The notes: generated by a model from the sequence alone, not told the origin. Counted from the first letter of the stretch, positions 45,635 to 56,064 are shown. The stretch: DNA of 64,000 nt from Clostridia bacterium (GCA_017414505.1 JAFQLQ010000029.1:1-64000); one strand, 5' to 3'. Numbers and translations: made by a program.

Positions 45635-48600
45635 TTACTTGCCGTAAACATAAAATTCCGTAATATCATTGGACTTAATAATGCTATAATTATTAAGTGT
45701 ATCCTCATAATTGTTACACACAAGCTTAACATATTTAGCTTTAACAGGAGAAAAGCTGAATCTCTGATAGCCTTTTCCCGGTGCAGTAGTTCTGCCGCCC
45801 TCAATAACGGGGAAATAAGTTATTCCGTCCTCCGAGGCATAAAGGTCTATATACTGTCTGCGTCTGTAAGACTGTAATACGCCTGTATCAATGGCAGAAA
45901 TATCATACACTTTGTCAAATTCATAAATAAGATATACACCTGCATCCGTGCCGTTCCAGTAAGTTTCAAAGCTTCCGTCAAAAACATTGGCAGAATTGCC
46001 AAAATTACTTGCCGAAATCTTTACGGGATTAATAAGCTGTGTTCCGCTTGGGATTCCATCTTCAGCTCTTATCGGAATTTCCCTTACATCAACAGTATAT
46101 ACTTTAAAATTGGATAAACGGTTTTTCTGTTTTAAAACTATCTGATACAGATTTCCGTTTTTTGCAGTTGATACAATTATATTTTCATTATCTGTTACTC
46201 CGGCAAATTCCTGGTTACTGCCCGCAAGATACGCATAGCCTGTCTGATATCTGTTAAACAGGCTAAGTGAATGTCCGTTAACTGTAATATCATCAAGATA
46301 CATTTCCTCACGTTCCGGTAAATCCTCATTGCTTACTGTCCACTGACTAAGTGCCAATGTTTCCGCCGAAGAAAATTCCATGCCCTCTATAACGGGCGTA
46401 AGCTTTACGGTTATATTTGCATTTCCGCTTACTGTTCCGCAGATAGCAAGCTTTTTGTAGTTTCCGAAATACTTCTGAAGTTCATGCTCGGGAGGCGATG
46501 TTTCAAGTCTTTTGGCTTCCATCACTTTAAAAGAAACCGGTTGATTTGAAACAAGCTCCGCTTTAAGCTTCTTACCGCTTACATCGGTAAAATAAGCTAT
46601 ATTTGAATTACTGCTGTCCACTTCCACATTTTTTGTGGTATGCATAAAGGAATAAAATTCCGATGCTTTTTTAAGCTTAATTTCATCCCTTATTATCAGA
46701 GAATTTCTGTCGTCGGTAAGCTTAAAGCCACGAAGTGCGCTTGTGGCATCTTTTTTATAAGATGCAGTAATATCCATTACCACAAAAGCTTCGGAATCAC
46801 TTTCAGCTTTTTTTATAATTTTCTGACCGTAGGTTTCCTTTTCCTGACCGCTGTGGTAAGAAGGATTTAAAACGTAACAGTTATTTCCCTCAGTACGGGA
46901 AGCGTAAGCTATTTCTTCGTTGTTGACTGTTTTTCCGCCGTAACCGGGAATGTTATAATTATCCTTTCCCGTATCGTCTATCCATCTTACTCCCATAGAG
47001 TCAAAAACAAAGGTTCCCGAATCGTAGTTCATATGCCCTGCCATATTGGTTCCGCAATGGTAACCAACACAGGTGCTTTCTGTATCCATTAGTCCCGACG
47101 ACATAACGCCCGTTTCAATGGAGTTAAAATACATATCTTCTAAGAAGCTTATATTTTCCGAGCTATCCATAGTGCCGTCAAGGTAGAGGGCGTCGTTAAG
47201 GTTAACCGTTTTCCGGTTATTTTCTATTTTTCTAAGTAAATAACGCTGATAATTTTCGTTTTCAAAAGCATATGCAAACCACGGCAAAGCCATTGAATTA
47301 ACCAAGCCGGTTTCCCCATCGCCAAAAGCAAAACCGGAGGTTGCACAGCTCATTGCAACAATAAAATCACCCGTAGTCTTAAGAGGCTCATAATCAAGGT
47401 AACCAAAGGTTGTGCCAAACGAAAGCTTCATGCTTTCCATCATTGCCGAAAGATATTTATTTGCAAATTCCCAGTATGCGGCACCTTCATCCCACGCTCC
47501 GTCGGGAGCAAAGCCAATTAAGGAATACTCAAGCTGCCTTAATGCAGTTTCGATAACCTTTCCTGCAAGTGCCTGATACTGTGGAATATCCATAACGGCA
47601 AGTGCACCATTAAGCATACCGGTTTGACAAACTATTGCCCAGTTACCAAGAGGAACATCATTTTCTCCGATGGGTTTTCCCCAGTCAACATCAATTTCCC
47701 AGTCGCCCATATAGGAGGCTTCGGAATATTTAAGTCCGTTATTTACGATTTTTTCTGCAATATAAGATTTCTCATCTTGTGTTAAATCATCAAAAAGCTG
47801 ATCATATACAATTGCAAAAGCATTCGTAACCGCCGCAGTATCAAGAAAATGGCTTGGATTCCAGTCTGAAAGTTCCCCAAGACTTTCAATATAGCTTAAG
47901 ATTTTGTTTAAAAATCTGTTGTCATAGTCAACACTTTTTTTACTGTAAAGATGAGCAATTGAAAGAATTTTTACTCTCTGCTCAATATAGGATGAGGCAT
48001 CCAGCCTTACACCGTCGGAGCACACAAGAGATAAATCATCCGAATTAACATATCCTTCCGCCTCAATAAGAAGCGAAGAAAGGTATTTCTTTTTCCATTC
48101 AACAGTTTCGCTTTGCTCAAAGAAACTGTCTATTCTGTCTTTGCCTGCATATATTCTCGGGTGCTGACCTGCCGAGGTTGCAGTAAACCGCTCTGAAATT
48201 TCATCCTCTTTAGGACGTTCAAAAATAAGATAGTTGTTTATCTCACGGTAATTATAGGAATTTTCTTTAAAATCCTTAAAGGAATGGTTTCCTATAATTC
48301 CGAAGCCCTGCTCGTTGCCCTCATTATCAACAAAGCAATTAAGATTAAGAGCGTTGCTTAATTCCGAAATTGCGGCATACAAAGTGCCGTTAATGGTTTT
48401 TCCGCTTATTTCTGCTCCGTTAACAGTTATCTGTTCCCCAACAGACGAAGCACTATAAGCCTTATTTATTATCTCAAACGGAACATAATAAATTCCGTCC
48501 AAAATAACAGGTTTTACTGTATTTTTAACTCGTTCCCCGTTTATCACAGCATAATTACTGTATGTAGAAAATGCAACCGAGCCTTCCTTTGCCTGATTTA

Positions 48601-50413
48601 TGGCATATTCATCCGTAAAGAAACGATATTCTCTTTTTGTAAGCTCATCGCCAAATTCGTTTTCAAGGTTGGTTACCATATTCGCTGTATAAGCTGCAAT
48701 TTTCCCGATATCAAGAACCGCCTCTGCACCTCTGTACATATATATTCTCCATTTTTCGAGGTAATTTGACACCGAATTTTCAAGCCCGATATTGGAGGCA
48801 ATTTTCTCACCGTTTTTATAAACATTGTAGCATTTATTGGAAAAATCCACTTCGCAGATAAGCGAAATCAAGGTATCCTTTTCTGCAACACTTATTTTTT
48901 CACCGTTTGCAGTATAAAGCCCTCCATCTTCGCCCAATGTAATCAAATCATTACTTACGCCAAGATTATCCTGAATGTGCAAAAGTCTTACTTCATTTTT
49001 TGATGAACGGCGGATAAACTCTATTTCCTGATAAAGCTTATCGGGTGTTTTTATTCCAAGCTTTATATCAATATGAGGATCGTTTGAAAGGCTCTGAGTT
49101 AAGTTCCACCAGTTACGCCCGTCCTTTTCAACAACTTTAAATTCGTTATCTTTATTATAAATTCTGAATTTAAGAGTGTATTCAAGAGGATTATTTATGT
49201 CAACCTTTTCAAAATCAACATATTTCAGTACCTTAAGCTCCTGATTTGCGTGATACATTAAAATATCTTTGCCAAGAGGCTTTATATTTTCTGTGTTCTC
49301 CATAAAGAAATACCGAACACCAAAAGTATCAGAATCTGTATAAAACACCGTATTTTCAAATGGATAAATCTCGTAAGGTGCAAGTGATACGGGTATTTTA
49401 TAAACATCTTTAAGGCTTTTATCTTTATATACGGCCGCAAGAATGCTAATATTTTTTTCTTCGCTTGTATTATTGTATATTTCACAGCTGAAATCCGCCG
49501 CCGAGCCGTTATAGGAATAATCGGCATTGTAAACTGCAAATTCTCTTGTTTCGTCATCGTATTTATGATATTTATAACCGCCGTATGTTTCGGGACTTTT
49601 ATATCCATCGGAATCATATACGGAAAAACCGTACATTTTTGCATTTGCAAGTCCTGAAGAATACAAATCAAAATTTCTGAAAGGTGCACCGGTAAAAGTT
49701 ACCGATTTAATTCCGGAAGCCTTACATTCGCCATTAACATAAATATCATAGCTGTTGTTTTCAATATCAATAACACTTGCAAGTTCAACGGGCGTTGTGC
49801 CTATTTTACATCCAAGCTCTATGATATTGCTTTTATCCTTCGCTATCTGGCTTTGCCCCGATGTTTTCCACGCAAAAAGCATATTATCCGTTCTGCGAAC
49901 GAGTATTAATGCTCCGCCAATACCTGCAGTTCCCGTTGCGTAGCTCATAAGTGTTCCTGCCGGCCAGTAATTGGTAAAATCCAGAGGGCGTGCCGAAGTG
50001 TGATAGGAAATTTTTTCGGAAATAACAAGTTTTCCGTTAACATTTGCAGGATTTTTACCAAGGGGCTTAAAGCGGATGTAATCTCCGTTTGCATTATATC
50101 CATTTAAATGCATATAGCTTTTTCCCGAAGACTCCTTATAAAAACCGCCTGTTCCACCTTTTAAAAACTGCCACCAGAAAAGGAAATTCCAGCTATTAGA
50201 ATCCACTTCGGGATACGCTGCTGCAAGTTCCCGGGTGCTTCCTGCAGTTATATTTGTTATATCAACACCGTCGGGATAATTTTCGGTAAATTCCGAAAAA
50301 TCCGTTCTGTATATCATTTTTATGAACTCGGTTGTGTCTTCGGCATTTGTGCCAAAAGAGGGCAAAGCAACACACAATATTAAAATAAGCGATATTATTC
50401 TTTTTAAATTCAT
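45635..50413 (-). CDS. Giant secreted heparinase II/III-like polysaccharide lyase (1592 residues)
   Basis: Signal peptide 1-24. Laminin-G-like domains span about 33-270 and 395-580, with a small beta domain (295-385) between them. A copper-amine-oxidase-N-like stalk region covers about 600-700. The lyase toroid starts near HPRIYAGKDRI (751) and runs to about 1090. Candidate active-site residues are N924 (PLGNWAIVCQTG), Y980 (DEGAAYWEF), and H1119 or H1127 (GYHCGTNMAGHMNYDSG) in the following beta domain (about 1110-1350). An F5/8 type C (discoidin/CBM32-like) domain ends the protein (about 1440-1592). It is a tandem paralogue of 50436-54701. With the GH88 gene upstream this fits cleavage of a uronic-acid polymer outside the cell. 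There is no SLH repeat or sorting motif. Confidence 0.82.
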   Translation of the reverse strand: MNLKRIISLILILCVALPSFGTNAEDTTEFIKMIYRTDFSEFTENYPDGVDITNITAGSTRELAAAYPEVDSNSWNFLFWWQFLKGGTGGFYKESSGKSYMHLNGYNANGDYIRFKPLGKNPANVNGKLVISEKISYHTSARPLDFTNYWPAGTLMSYATGTAGIGGALILVRRTDNMLFAWKTSGQSQIAKDKSNIIELGCKIGTTPVELASVIDIENNSYDIYVNGECKASGIKSVTFTGAPFRNFDLYSSGLANAKMYGFSVYDSDGYKSPETYGGYKYHKYDDETREFAVYNADYSYNGSAADFSCEIYNNTSEEKNISILAAVYKDKSLKDVYKIPVSLAPYEIYPFENTVFYTDSDTFGVRYFFMENTENIKPLGKDILMYHANQELKVLKYVDFEKVDINNPLEYTLKFRIYNKDNEFKVVEKDGRNWWNLTQSLSNDPHIDIKLGIKTPDKLYQEIEFIRRSSKNEVRLLHIQDNLGVSNDLITLGEDGGLYTANGEKISVAEKDTLISLICEVDFSNKCYNVYKNGEKIASNIGLENSVSNYLEKWRIYMYRGAEAVLDIGKIAAYTANMVTNLENEFGDELTKREYRFFTDEYAINQAKEGSVAFSTYSNYAVINGERVKNTVKPVILDGIYYVPFEIINKAYSASSVGEQITVNGAEISGKTINGTLYAAISELSNALNLNCFVDNEGNEQGFGIIGNHSFKDFKENSYNYREINNYLIFERPKEDEISERFTATSAGQHPRIYAGKDRIDSFFEQSETVEWKKKYLSSLLIEAEGYVNSDDLSLVCSDGVRLDASSYIEQRVKILSIAHLYSKKSVDYDNRFLNKILSYIESLGELSDWNPSHFLDTAAVTNAFAIVYDQLFDDLTQDEKSYIAEKIVNNGLKYSEASYMGDWEIDVDWGKPIGENDVPLGNWAIVCQTGMLNGALAVMDIPQYQALAGKVIETALRQLEYSLIGFAPDGAWDEGAAYWEFANKYLSAMMESMKLSFGTTFGYLDYEPLKTTGDFIVAMSCATSGFAFGDGETGLVNSMALPWFAYAFENENYQRYLLRKIENNRKTVNLNDALYLDGTMDSSENISFLEDMYFNSIETGVMSSGLMDTESTCVGYHCGTNMAGHMNYDSGTFVFDSMGVRWIDDTGKDNYNIPGYGGKTVNNEEIAYASRTEGNNCYVLNPSYHSGQEKETYGQKIIKKAESDSEAFVVMDITASYKKDATSALRGFKLTDDRNSLIIRDEIKLKKASEFYSFMHTTKNVEVDSSNSNIAYFTDVSGKKLKAELVSNQPVSFKVMEAKRLETSPPEHELQKYFGNYKKLAICGTVSGNANITVKLTPVIEGMEFSSAETLALSQWTVSNEDLPEREEMYLDDITVNGHSLSLFNRYQTGYAYLAGSNQEFAGVTDNENIIVSTAKNGNLYQIVLKQKNRLSNFKVYTVDVREIPIRAEDGIPSGTQLINPVKISASNFGNSANVFDGSFETYWNGTDAGVYLIYEFDKVYDISAIDTGVLQSYRRRQYIDLYASEDGITYFPVIEGGRTTAPGKGYQRFSFSPVKAKYVKLVCNNYEDTLNNYSIIKSNDITEFYVYGK

Positions 50414-50435
50414 TACTTTGCCCTCCTTTCGTTAA

Positions 50436-53400
50436 TTATTTTCCGTAAACGTAGAATTCAACAATAGAATTCCATACGATTTCCGAACCGGTAAGCATAT
50501 TGGTTGCATTGTTGCATACGAGTTTTACATATTTTGCCTTAACCGGATTAATTACTGCTCTTGTAAACAGTTCATCGCCGAAATTTGTGTTTCCTTCGTA
50601 AACCTTGGTGTAGTTAACTCCGTCATTTGAAATATGAATTTCATACGCCTGAGTTCTTTGTTGCGGATTCAAAGCCGCTATATCAAACACAGATATTTCA
50701 TAAGCTTCGTCAAATTCGTAAACCGTATAAACTCCTGCACCGTCAGCACTCCATCTTGTACCCATATCGCCGTCCATAATATTAAGTGCACCATTCGCAG
50801 GCTGAGGCTCTTTACTTGCTGTAATAGCCTCGGGCGTTATAATATCCAGTTCGCCAACCTCAGGACGGTCGGGTTTAACCATTGTAACTGTATATACAGC
50901 TATATTTGTAGGTCTGTCCTTCTGTCTTAATACATATGTGAAAGTATCACCTTTCTTATAGCTATACATATCGTAGCCCTCACCGGGTATTACATCAACA
51001 GTAGCTGTTTCGGGATGCATTGTGGTGTAGTTATAGCTTGAAACGCCTTTAACAAATTTGCTTAAGGGTTTTCCGTTTACATTTATTCCCTCAAGAGTAA
51101 GCATTTCTCTTTTCGGATAATTTGCTTCGGTTGCAGTCCAGTTTGCAAGAGGTGTATCATCTATCGGAGCAAATTCTATACCCTCAATAACAGGTGTTAT
51201 TTTAACTGTTATATTCACCTGTCCTGTTACATTTCCTTTAACCGCAAGCTTTTTAAATCTTGAGAAATCCCATTCAAGAGAATTTTTCGCAGGAGAAGTT
51301 GGAAGCATTTCGGCTTCCATTATTGCAAATTCGAGAGGCTGATTTGAAATAAGCTCTGCTTTAAGGGTTTTTCCCTTGCCCTCAAAATATGCAACATTTT
51401 TGCTTTCTCCAAGTTTTAAACTCTGCAGAGTATGCATAAAGGAATAGAATACAGAATTCGGCTTACTGTCTTTAATTTTTATTTCGTCTCTTATGGTAAG
51501 AGTTTGTCTGTCCTCAGAAAGCTTAAAGCCTCTTAATGCCTTATCCGCATTATCCGCATAGGAAGCTGTAATATCCATAACTACAAAAGCTTCGTTATCG
51601 GTAAAGCCTTTGGATATAATCTTCTGACCGTAGGTTTCCTTTATCTGACCGCTATGAAGGGAAGGATTTATAACATAACAGTTATTACCCTCGGTTCTTA
51701 CCGCATAGGAAGCCGACTGATTAAGAGGTCCGCCGTTGTAATTAGGCATTGTGTAATCACTTCTGCCGATATCGTCAATCCATCTTACACCCAGCATATC
51801 AAGAGCAAATGTACCTGAGTCGAAATTCATATGACCTGCCATATTTGTTCCGCAGTGATATCCCAGGGCGGTAGCACTGTAATTTCCCCATCCCGAGGTG
51901 GAAATACCTGTATCAAGACTTTCGTAGAAAATATCCTGATTATAGTTAACTATACCGGTATCGCCTTTATCCGCATCAAGGAATAAAGCCGCATTGAAAT
52001 CCGGAATAGAAACATTGTTTTCATAAATATTGTTAAGCCATTTTAAATGTTCCTTATTGTCTGTGTAGTTCACAAGCCAGGGCAGGCTTTCAATATCAAT
52101 ATTTCCCGTGTTAGCATCACCAACGGCAAACGCAGTACCGGTGGCCATAGACATACCTATAGCAAAATCTATTGATGTCTGAAGAGGCTTGTATTCAAGA
52201 TAACCGTATGTTTTTCCCAAAGAAAGCTTAAGCGTTTCGAAAAGATAACTCATATGACGCCATGTGAAATCCCAGTATGTAGGGCCTTCTTCCCAGGAAC
52301 CGTCCGGTGCAAACTGAATAAGCGAATATTCAATAGACCTTAGTCCGATTTCTATAACCTCAGCACACAAATCTCTGTATTCAGGTCTGTCCATTATGGC
52401 AAGAGCGCCCATAATAAGACCTGTCTGACAAACTATATTCCAGTTACCGAGGGGTTCGTCATCCTCAGCGATAGGCCTTGCGTAGTCAACACCCATAGCC
52501 CAGTTGCCGTAGGCATTTTCTATTGCATAATTAAGTGCGTGCTGTGCAATTTTATCTGCTATAAATTTTCTCTGGTCTTCTGTCCAGTAGTCATATAGCC
52601 AGTCATACATCATAGAAAACGTCATAGAAACAGATGCAACATCAAGAAAATGACTGTGATTCCAGTTTTCAAGATTACCCCATTGCTGAATATCATACCA
52701 TAATCGGTCCAGATATTTCTGTTCCTTTGTTGCAAGATATACGAGACACATTCTTTTGGTTTTCTGATTGAAATCATTAAGTGACGGTATAACTACATTG
52801 GCAACAGTGTTGTAATCAGCTTCATCAACGTGTTTATCCGCAGTATCAACCATCTGTTCATATGCTCTCTTTTTCCAGGGAACAGTTTTTCTCTGTCTTA
52901 CAAGAGCATTGATTTTATCAATTCCTGCATACACTCTTGGATGCTTATTTGCACCCACAGCATCAAAATCTGCTAAAATTTCCGCCTGCTTGGGACGGTC
53001 AAAAATCAGATAGTCGTTTATTTCACGGTATTTATAGGAATCTTCAAATTCCGAAAAATCTGCATCACCTATTATACCAAAACCAGTTTCAGGCCCTACT
53101 CTGTCAACAAAATAATTCTTTTTAAGAACGTTTTCGCAAACATCGGAAATTTCCGCATATAAGCCTCCGTCAAAAGCTCCGCCTTTAACTGCAATTCCGT
53201 TTACAACAGTGCTTCCATCCTTGTATTCAACCTTTGCACCAAAGCCTTTTTCAAGAATTTCAGCCGGAACATAATAGTTATCGTTTTCATCAAAACGCGG
53301 TGTATAATTAAGCACAACTCTTTCATTATTAATAAGAGCATATCTTCCATCTCTTGCAAATGCAACTCCGCCTTTTGCCTGAGCAATTGCAGCTTCATCA

Positions 53401-54701
53401 GATGCGTAACGTAATTCACGCTTGATTTCAAGGTCGTCACGTTCTTCTAATTTTGTAAGCTCGCTTGCGGCATAAATTGCATATTTACCTAAATATATAT
53501 CTGATGCTCCGCCGTTGTAGAAATAAATTCTCCATTGCTGAAGCATTTTGCCGGTATATGGTACTGCAAATTTAATTTTCTTTGCAATTATTTTTCCGTC
53601 CTGATATACATTAAAGTAATTGTTTTCAATATCTATTTCACAAACAAGATTGGATAAAACTCCCGGTTTTAACGAGCCGATTTTCTCTCCGCCTTCGGTA
53701 TATAAATCCCCTCCCGGCTTTATATAAACAAAAACATTGCTGTTTCCGAGATTATCCTTAAGATGGAAAATATTAGTGTTGGACTGGGAGCTTTTATACA
53801 TTATATCAAGCTCCTGATACATTCTTTTGGGAGTCTGATATGCCCCTAAGGCTAAGTCAATATGCGGATCAGATGTGGTTTTATAAAGTCTGTACCAGTT
53901 ACGTCCGCCGCTCTCCACAACCTTAAAAGCATTGCTTTTATTGAAAATCTGAAATTTAAGCGAATATGCAAGGTGATTATTAATATCAATATCCTTAAAA
54001 TCTATGTATCTTATAAGCTGAAACGGCTGGTCAACCGTTCCCTCAGAACCGCTGCTTAATTCAAGCTCTTCAGGATTAACTCTTTCCTTCGGGAAAATCA
54101 CATTTCGTAATAAGCCTGTGCTCACCCGGAAATTATCAACCTTAACAGTAGCGGTTGTATCAATTTTCGGAGCTATTGTTGTACTTAAATCGGTTATTGA
54201 AACACTGTTTAAATCAAAAGGCATTTTGTATCTGTTTAAAATACAGTTGCCGTTAAGATAAAGGCTATAGCATTTAAGTGTTTTATTAACAACAATCTCA
54301 ACCTTATTCCATTTTCCTGCCGCAGGAGCTTCAAGACGTTTTCCGTCGTGATTCTGAGCACCTGTGCCGTTGGTTTTATACATGGAATATTTATTGCCGT
54401 TGGAAGCTTTAAGTTCTATTATATCTGTGGGCGGAACATTATCCTTAAAGCTTATTTCCAAAGATGCGTAAAATGAGTCTTTTATTATTCCCGTTCCCCA
54501 ATTATATCCTTGTGAGCTATCCACAGTATAAGAAAGAGCTTTATCATTTTTGCTTCGCATTTCAACCAGTCCGTCGTTAAGAACATAGTTTGTAGCATAT
54601 TCCTCAAATCCGCTGTTAACAAGTATTTCACTTTCAGCGGCAAAAGCAAGCTGTGGAACAAGCATTACAAAGCAAAGCAGTAATGCAACTATTTTCTTCA
54701 T
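50436..54701 (-). CDS. Giant secreted heparinase II/III-like polysaccharide lyase (1421 residues)
   Basis: The start at ATG 54701 (MKKIVALLLCFVML) is nine bases after CAGGAG; an ATG nine bases upstream is too close to that site. Signal peptide about 1-21. Laminin-G-like domains span about 22-200 and 230-420, followed by a stalk-like region (about 430-530). The lyase part starts near HPRVYAGIDKI, with PLGNWNIVCQTG, EEGPTYWDF and GYHCGTNMAGHMNFDSG matching the active-site motifs of its neighbour. An Ig-like segment and an F5/8 type C domain end the protein. The gap to the next lyase gene is only 22 bases. The laminin-G domain at the N-terminus differs from that of its paralogue, so binding specificity may differ while the catalytic part is conserved. 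Confidence 0.82.
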   Translation of the reverse strand: MKKIVALLLCFVMLVPQLAFAAESEILVNSGFEEYATNYVLNDGLVEMRSKNDKALSYTVDSSQGYNWGTGIIKDSFYASLEISFKDNVPPTDIIELKASNGNKYSMYKTNGTGAQNHDGKRLEAPAAGKWNKVEIVVNKTLKCYSLYLNGNCILNRYKMPFDLNSVSITDLSTTIAPKIDTTATVKVDNFRVSTGLLRNVIFPKERVNPEELELSSGSEGTVDQPFQLIRYIDFKDIDINNHLAYSLKFQIFNKSNAFKVVESGGRNWYRLYKTTSDPHIDLALGAYQTPKRMYQELDIMYKSSQSNTNIFHLKDNLGNSNVFVYIKPGGDLYTEGGEKIGSLKPGVLSNLVCEIDIENNYFNVYQDGKIIAKKIKFAVPYTGKMLQQWRIYFYNGGASDIYLGKYAIYAASELTKLEERDDLEIKRELRYASDEAAIAQAKGGVAFARDGRYALINNERVVLNYTPRFDENDNYYVPAEILEKGFGAKVEYKDGSTVVNGIAVKGGAFDGGLYAEISDVCENVLKKNYFVDRVGPETGFGIIGDADFSEFEDSYKYREINDYLIFDRPKQAEILADFDAVGANKHPRVYAGIDKINALVRQRKTVPWKKRAYEQMVDTADKHVDEADYNTVANVVIPSLNDFNQKTKRMCLVYLATKEQKYLDRLWYDIQQWGNLENWNHSHFLDVASVSMTFSMMYDWLYDYWTEDQRKFIADKIAQHALNYAIENAYGNWAMGVDYARPIAEDDEPLGNWNIVCQTGLIMGALAIMDRPEYRDLCAEVIEIGLRSIEYSLIQFAPDGSWEEGPTYWDFTWRHMSYLFETLKLSLGKTYGYLEYKPLQTSIDFAIGMSMATGTAFAVGDANTGNIDIESLPWLVNYTDNKEHLKWLNNIYENNVSIPDFNAALFLDADKGDTGIVNYNQDIFYESLDTGISTSGWGNYSATALGYHCGTNMAGHMNFDSGTFALDMLGVRWIDDIGRSDYTMPNYNGGPLNQSASYAVRTEGNNCYVINPSLHSGQIKETYGQKIISKGFTDNEAFVVMDITASYADNADKALRGFKLSEDRQTLTIRDEIKIKDSKPNSVFYSFMHTLQSLKLGESKNVAYFEGKGKTLKAELISNQPLEFAIMEAEMLPTSPAKNSLEWDFSRFKKLAVKGNVTGQVNITVKITPVIEGIEFAPIDDTPLANWTATEANYPKREMLTLEGINVNGKPLSKFVKGVSSYNYTTMHPETATVDVIPGEGYDMYSYKKGDTFTYVLRQKDRPTNIAVYTVTMVKPDRPEVGELDIITPEAITASKEPQPANGALNIMDGDMGTRWSADGAGVYTVYEFDEAYEISVFDIAALNPQQRTQAYEIHISNDGVNYTKVYEGNTNFGDELFTRAVINPVKAKYVKLVCNNATNMLTGSEIVWNSIVEFYVYGK

Positions 54702-54737
54702 ATTTTTCATCTCCTGTTCAAATGATGATTTGCAACG

Positions 54738-54781
54738 TTTTCCCGGATTCTTCGACAAACTCAGAATGACACGCGGGAAAA
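54738..54781. repeat. Extragenic inverted repeat between GH88 and lyase genes
   Basis: Outer arms TTTTCCCG/CGGGAAAA enclose inner arms ATTCT/AGAAT. The CTTCGACAAACTCAGAATGAC segment belongs to a type of short hairpin repeat common between genes in clostridial genomes. It may tune expression between the GH88 and lyase genes. Confidence 0.5.
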
Positions 54782-54792
54782 TTTCCTAAATA

Positions 54793-55953
54793 TTACATCC
54801 AGAAATCCGGAGTATCTTTGCCGTAAATTTTTCTCATAAGAAGTTCAACAAAGAAATAATCTCCCCATACACAGCCTTTTTCTTCGCTTCCTACCTGACC
54901 GCCTTCAATGAAGTTTTCCGCTTCGGCATCGGCCCGGTATTCATTTACAACTGTATCGAAAATTTTATCTGCATAGGAAAGTGCATCTTTTGCTATTCCC
55001 TGCAATTTACTTATATCAAAGAAGGAATCCAGCTTATAAATTGCCGCCGCTAAAATTACCGCAGCAGAGGAATCTATAATTCTTCCGCCGGGCAGGCTTT
55101 CTTCGCAGTTAAGATCCCATTTAGGCATTCCGTTTTCATTTAGCTTGGGCAGATACATATTAAGCAATCCGTTAAGCAAAGCAACATAATCGTCTTCCAC
55201 AGTGCAGGTATCATCCTTTATTGCTTTCATTGCATTAACAACACCGTAAACCATCCAGGACTGTCCTCTCGACCATACAGAACCCGGTCCGTATCCACAG
55301 AAATTCCGTTCTCCCATAGGAGTACCGTCCGGATTGAAGCTGAAAGCGTGCCTTACTGTGTAATCCTCTCGAACCATATTTTTCTTAACGGTTTCTATAT
55401 GGGTTCTGAAAAGTTTTCTGTAAAAAACGTGACCTTCGTTTTTATATGCCCACATAAGTAAGCCTATGTTCATCATATCATCAACAATTGTCATGGCAGT
55501 TAATGCAGTTGCATCACCAAAGCCTTGCACAACGCCTGCTCTGAAACGAAACCGCTTTGCAAATTCATCGGCAACCTTTAATGTCATATCGTAAGCTTCC
55601 CTGCTTTTTGTAACCGCATAAAGAGCTCCCGAAAAAAGAATATATAAAAAGCCGGCATCGTGATGCATTTCGTGTTCCTCAATACGTTTATCAAGAACCT
55701 GCTGATAAGGCTTTAAAGATTTATTAAGATAATCAAGATATTTTTCATCTTTATAATGATGGTATAAATAAGCAAGAACACCCGGGAAGAAGGAACGTGT
55801 CCATGTTGTCTGGTTAAGCATATTGATTTTTCTGTTGGTGTACTTACCATTAACAGTAAAGCATTCCTCGTGCTCCAGACTTTCGGGATCAAGAAGCTCC
55901 ATTCTCAAATCCGCTTTTCTTCTTATTTCTTCAAGTAATTTTTCGTAGTTCAT
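54793..55953 (-). CDS. GH88 unsaturated glucuronyl hydrolase
   Basis: The start at ATG 55953 (386 residues) follows GAGGTG; a GTG two codons earlier overlaps that site. No signal peptide, so cytoplasmic. The protein has the alpha/alpha toroid of GH88, with D99 in EMHHDAGF and D158/D159 in TIVDDMMN as the expected catalytic aspartates, and the family mark SVWSRGQSWMVYG. Such enzymes hydrate the 4,5-unsaturated uronic acid left by polysaccharide lyases and release it (EC 3.2.1.-). It is the first gene of cluster B and precedes two heparinase-like lyases, a strong functional link. Its promoter (56009-56037) is flanked by LacI-type operators. GH105 is the nearest alternative family. Confidence 0.88.
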   Translation of the reverse strand: MNYEKLLEEIRRKADLRMELLDPESLEHEECFTVNGKYTNRKINMLNQTTWTRSFFPGVLAYLYHHYKDEKYLDYLNKSLKPYQQVLDKRIEEHEMHHDAGFLYILFSGALYAVTKSREAYDMTLKVADEFAKRFRFRAGVVQGFGDATALTAMTIVDDMMNIGLLMWAYKNEGHVFYRKLFRTHIETVKKNMVREDYTVRHAFSFNPDGTPMGERNFCGYGPGSVWSRGQSWMVYGVVNAMKAIKDDTCTVEDDYVALLNGLLNMYLPKLNENGMPKWDLNCEESLPGGRIIDSSAAVILAAAIYKLDSFFDISKLQGIAKDALSYADKIFDTVVNEYRADAEAENFIEGGQVGSEEKGCVWGDYFFVELLMRKIYGKDTPDFWM

Positions 55954-55968
55954 ATTCACACCTCTGCA

Positions 55969-55978
55969 TTAACGTTAA
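55969..55978. promoter_or_regulatory. LacI-type operator 1 (TTAACGTTAA)
   Basis: A perfect 10-bp palindrome with a central CpG, typical of LacI-family sites. It lies about 30 bases after the predicted GH88 transcription start and just before its ribosome binding site. Confidence 0.75.
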
Positions 55979-56008
55979 ATCGTTTTTTCATCTTGTCGTG
56001 ATATAAAT

Positions 56009-56037
56009 ATGTTATCATTTCAAGTTCACAAAGTCAA
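56009..56037 (-). promoter_or_regulatory. Promoter of GH88 and the cluster B operon
   Basis: On the minus strand TTGACT (56032-56037), a 17-bp spacer, and TAACAT (56009-56014). It lies between operators 1 and 2. Confidence 0.65.
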
Positions 56038-56054
56038 TATTTTTCCGCTTTGAT

Positions 56055-56064
56055 GTAACGTTAA
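56055..56064. promoter_or_regulatory. LacI-type operator 2 (GTAACGTTAA)
   Basis: A TAACGTTA palindrome with centre exactly 86 bp from operator 1. It shares the flank ATGCA with the reverse complement of operator 1. It lies just upstream of the GH88 -35 element. Confidence 0.72.

Noticed and set aside
49282..49689. Minus-strand open frame of 135 codons inside the lyase gene
   Set aside because: It is in another frame of a long, well-supported gene with domain matches and has no start signal.
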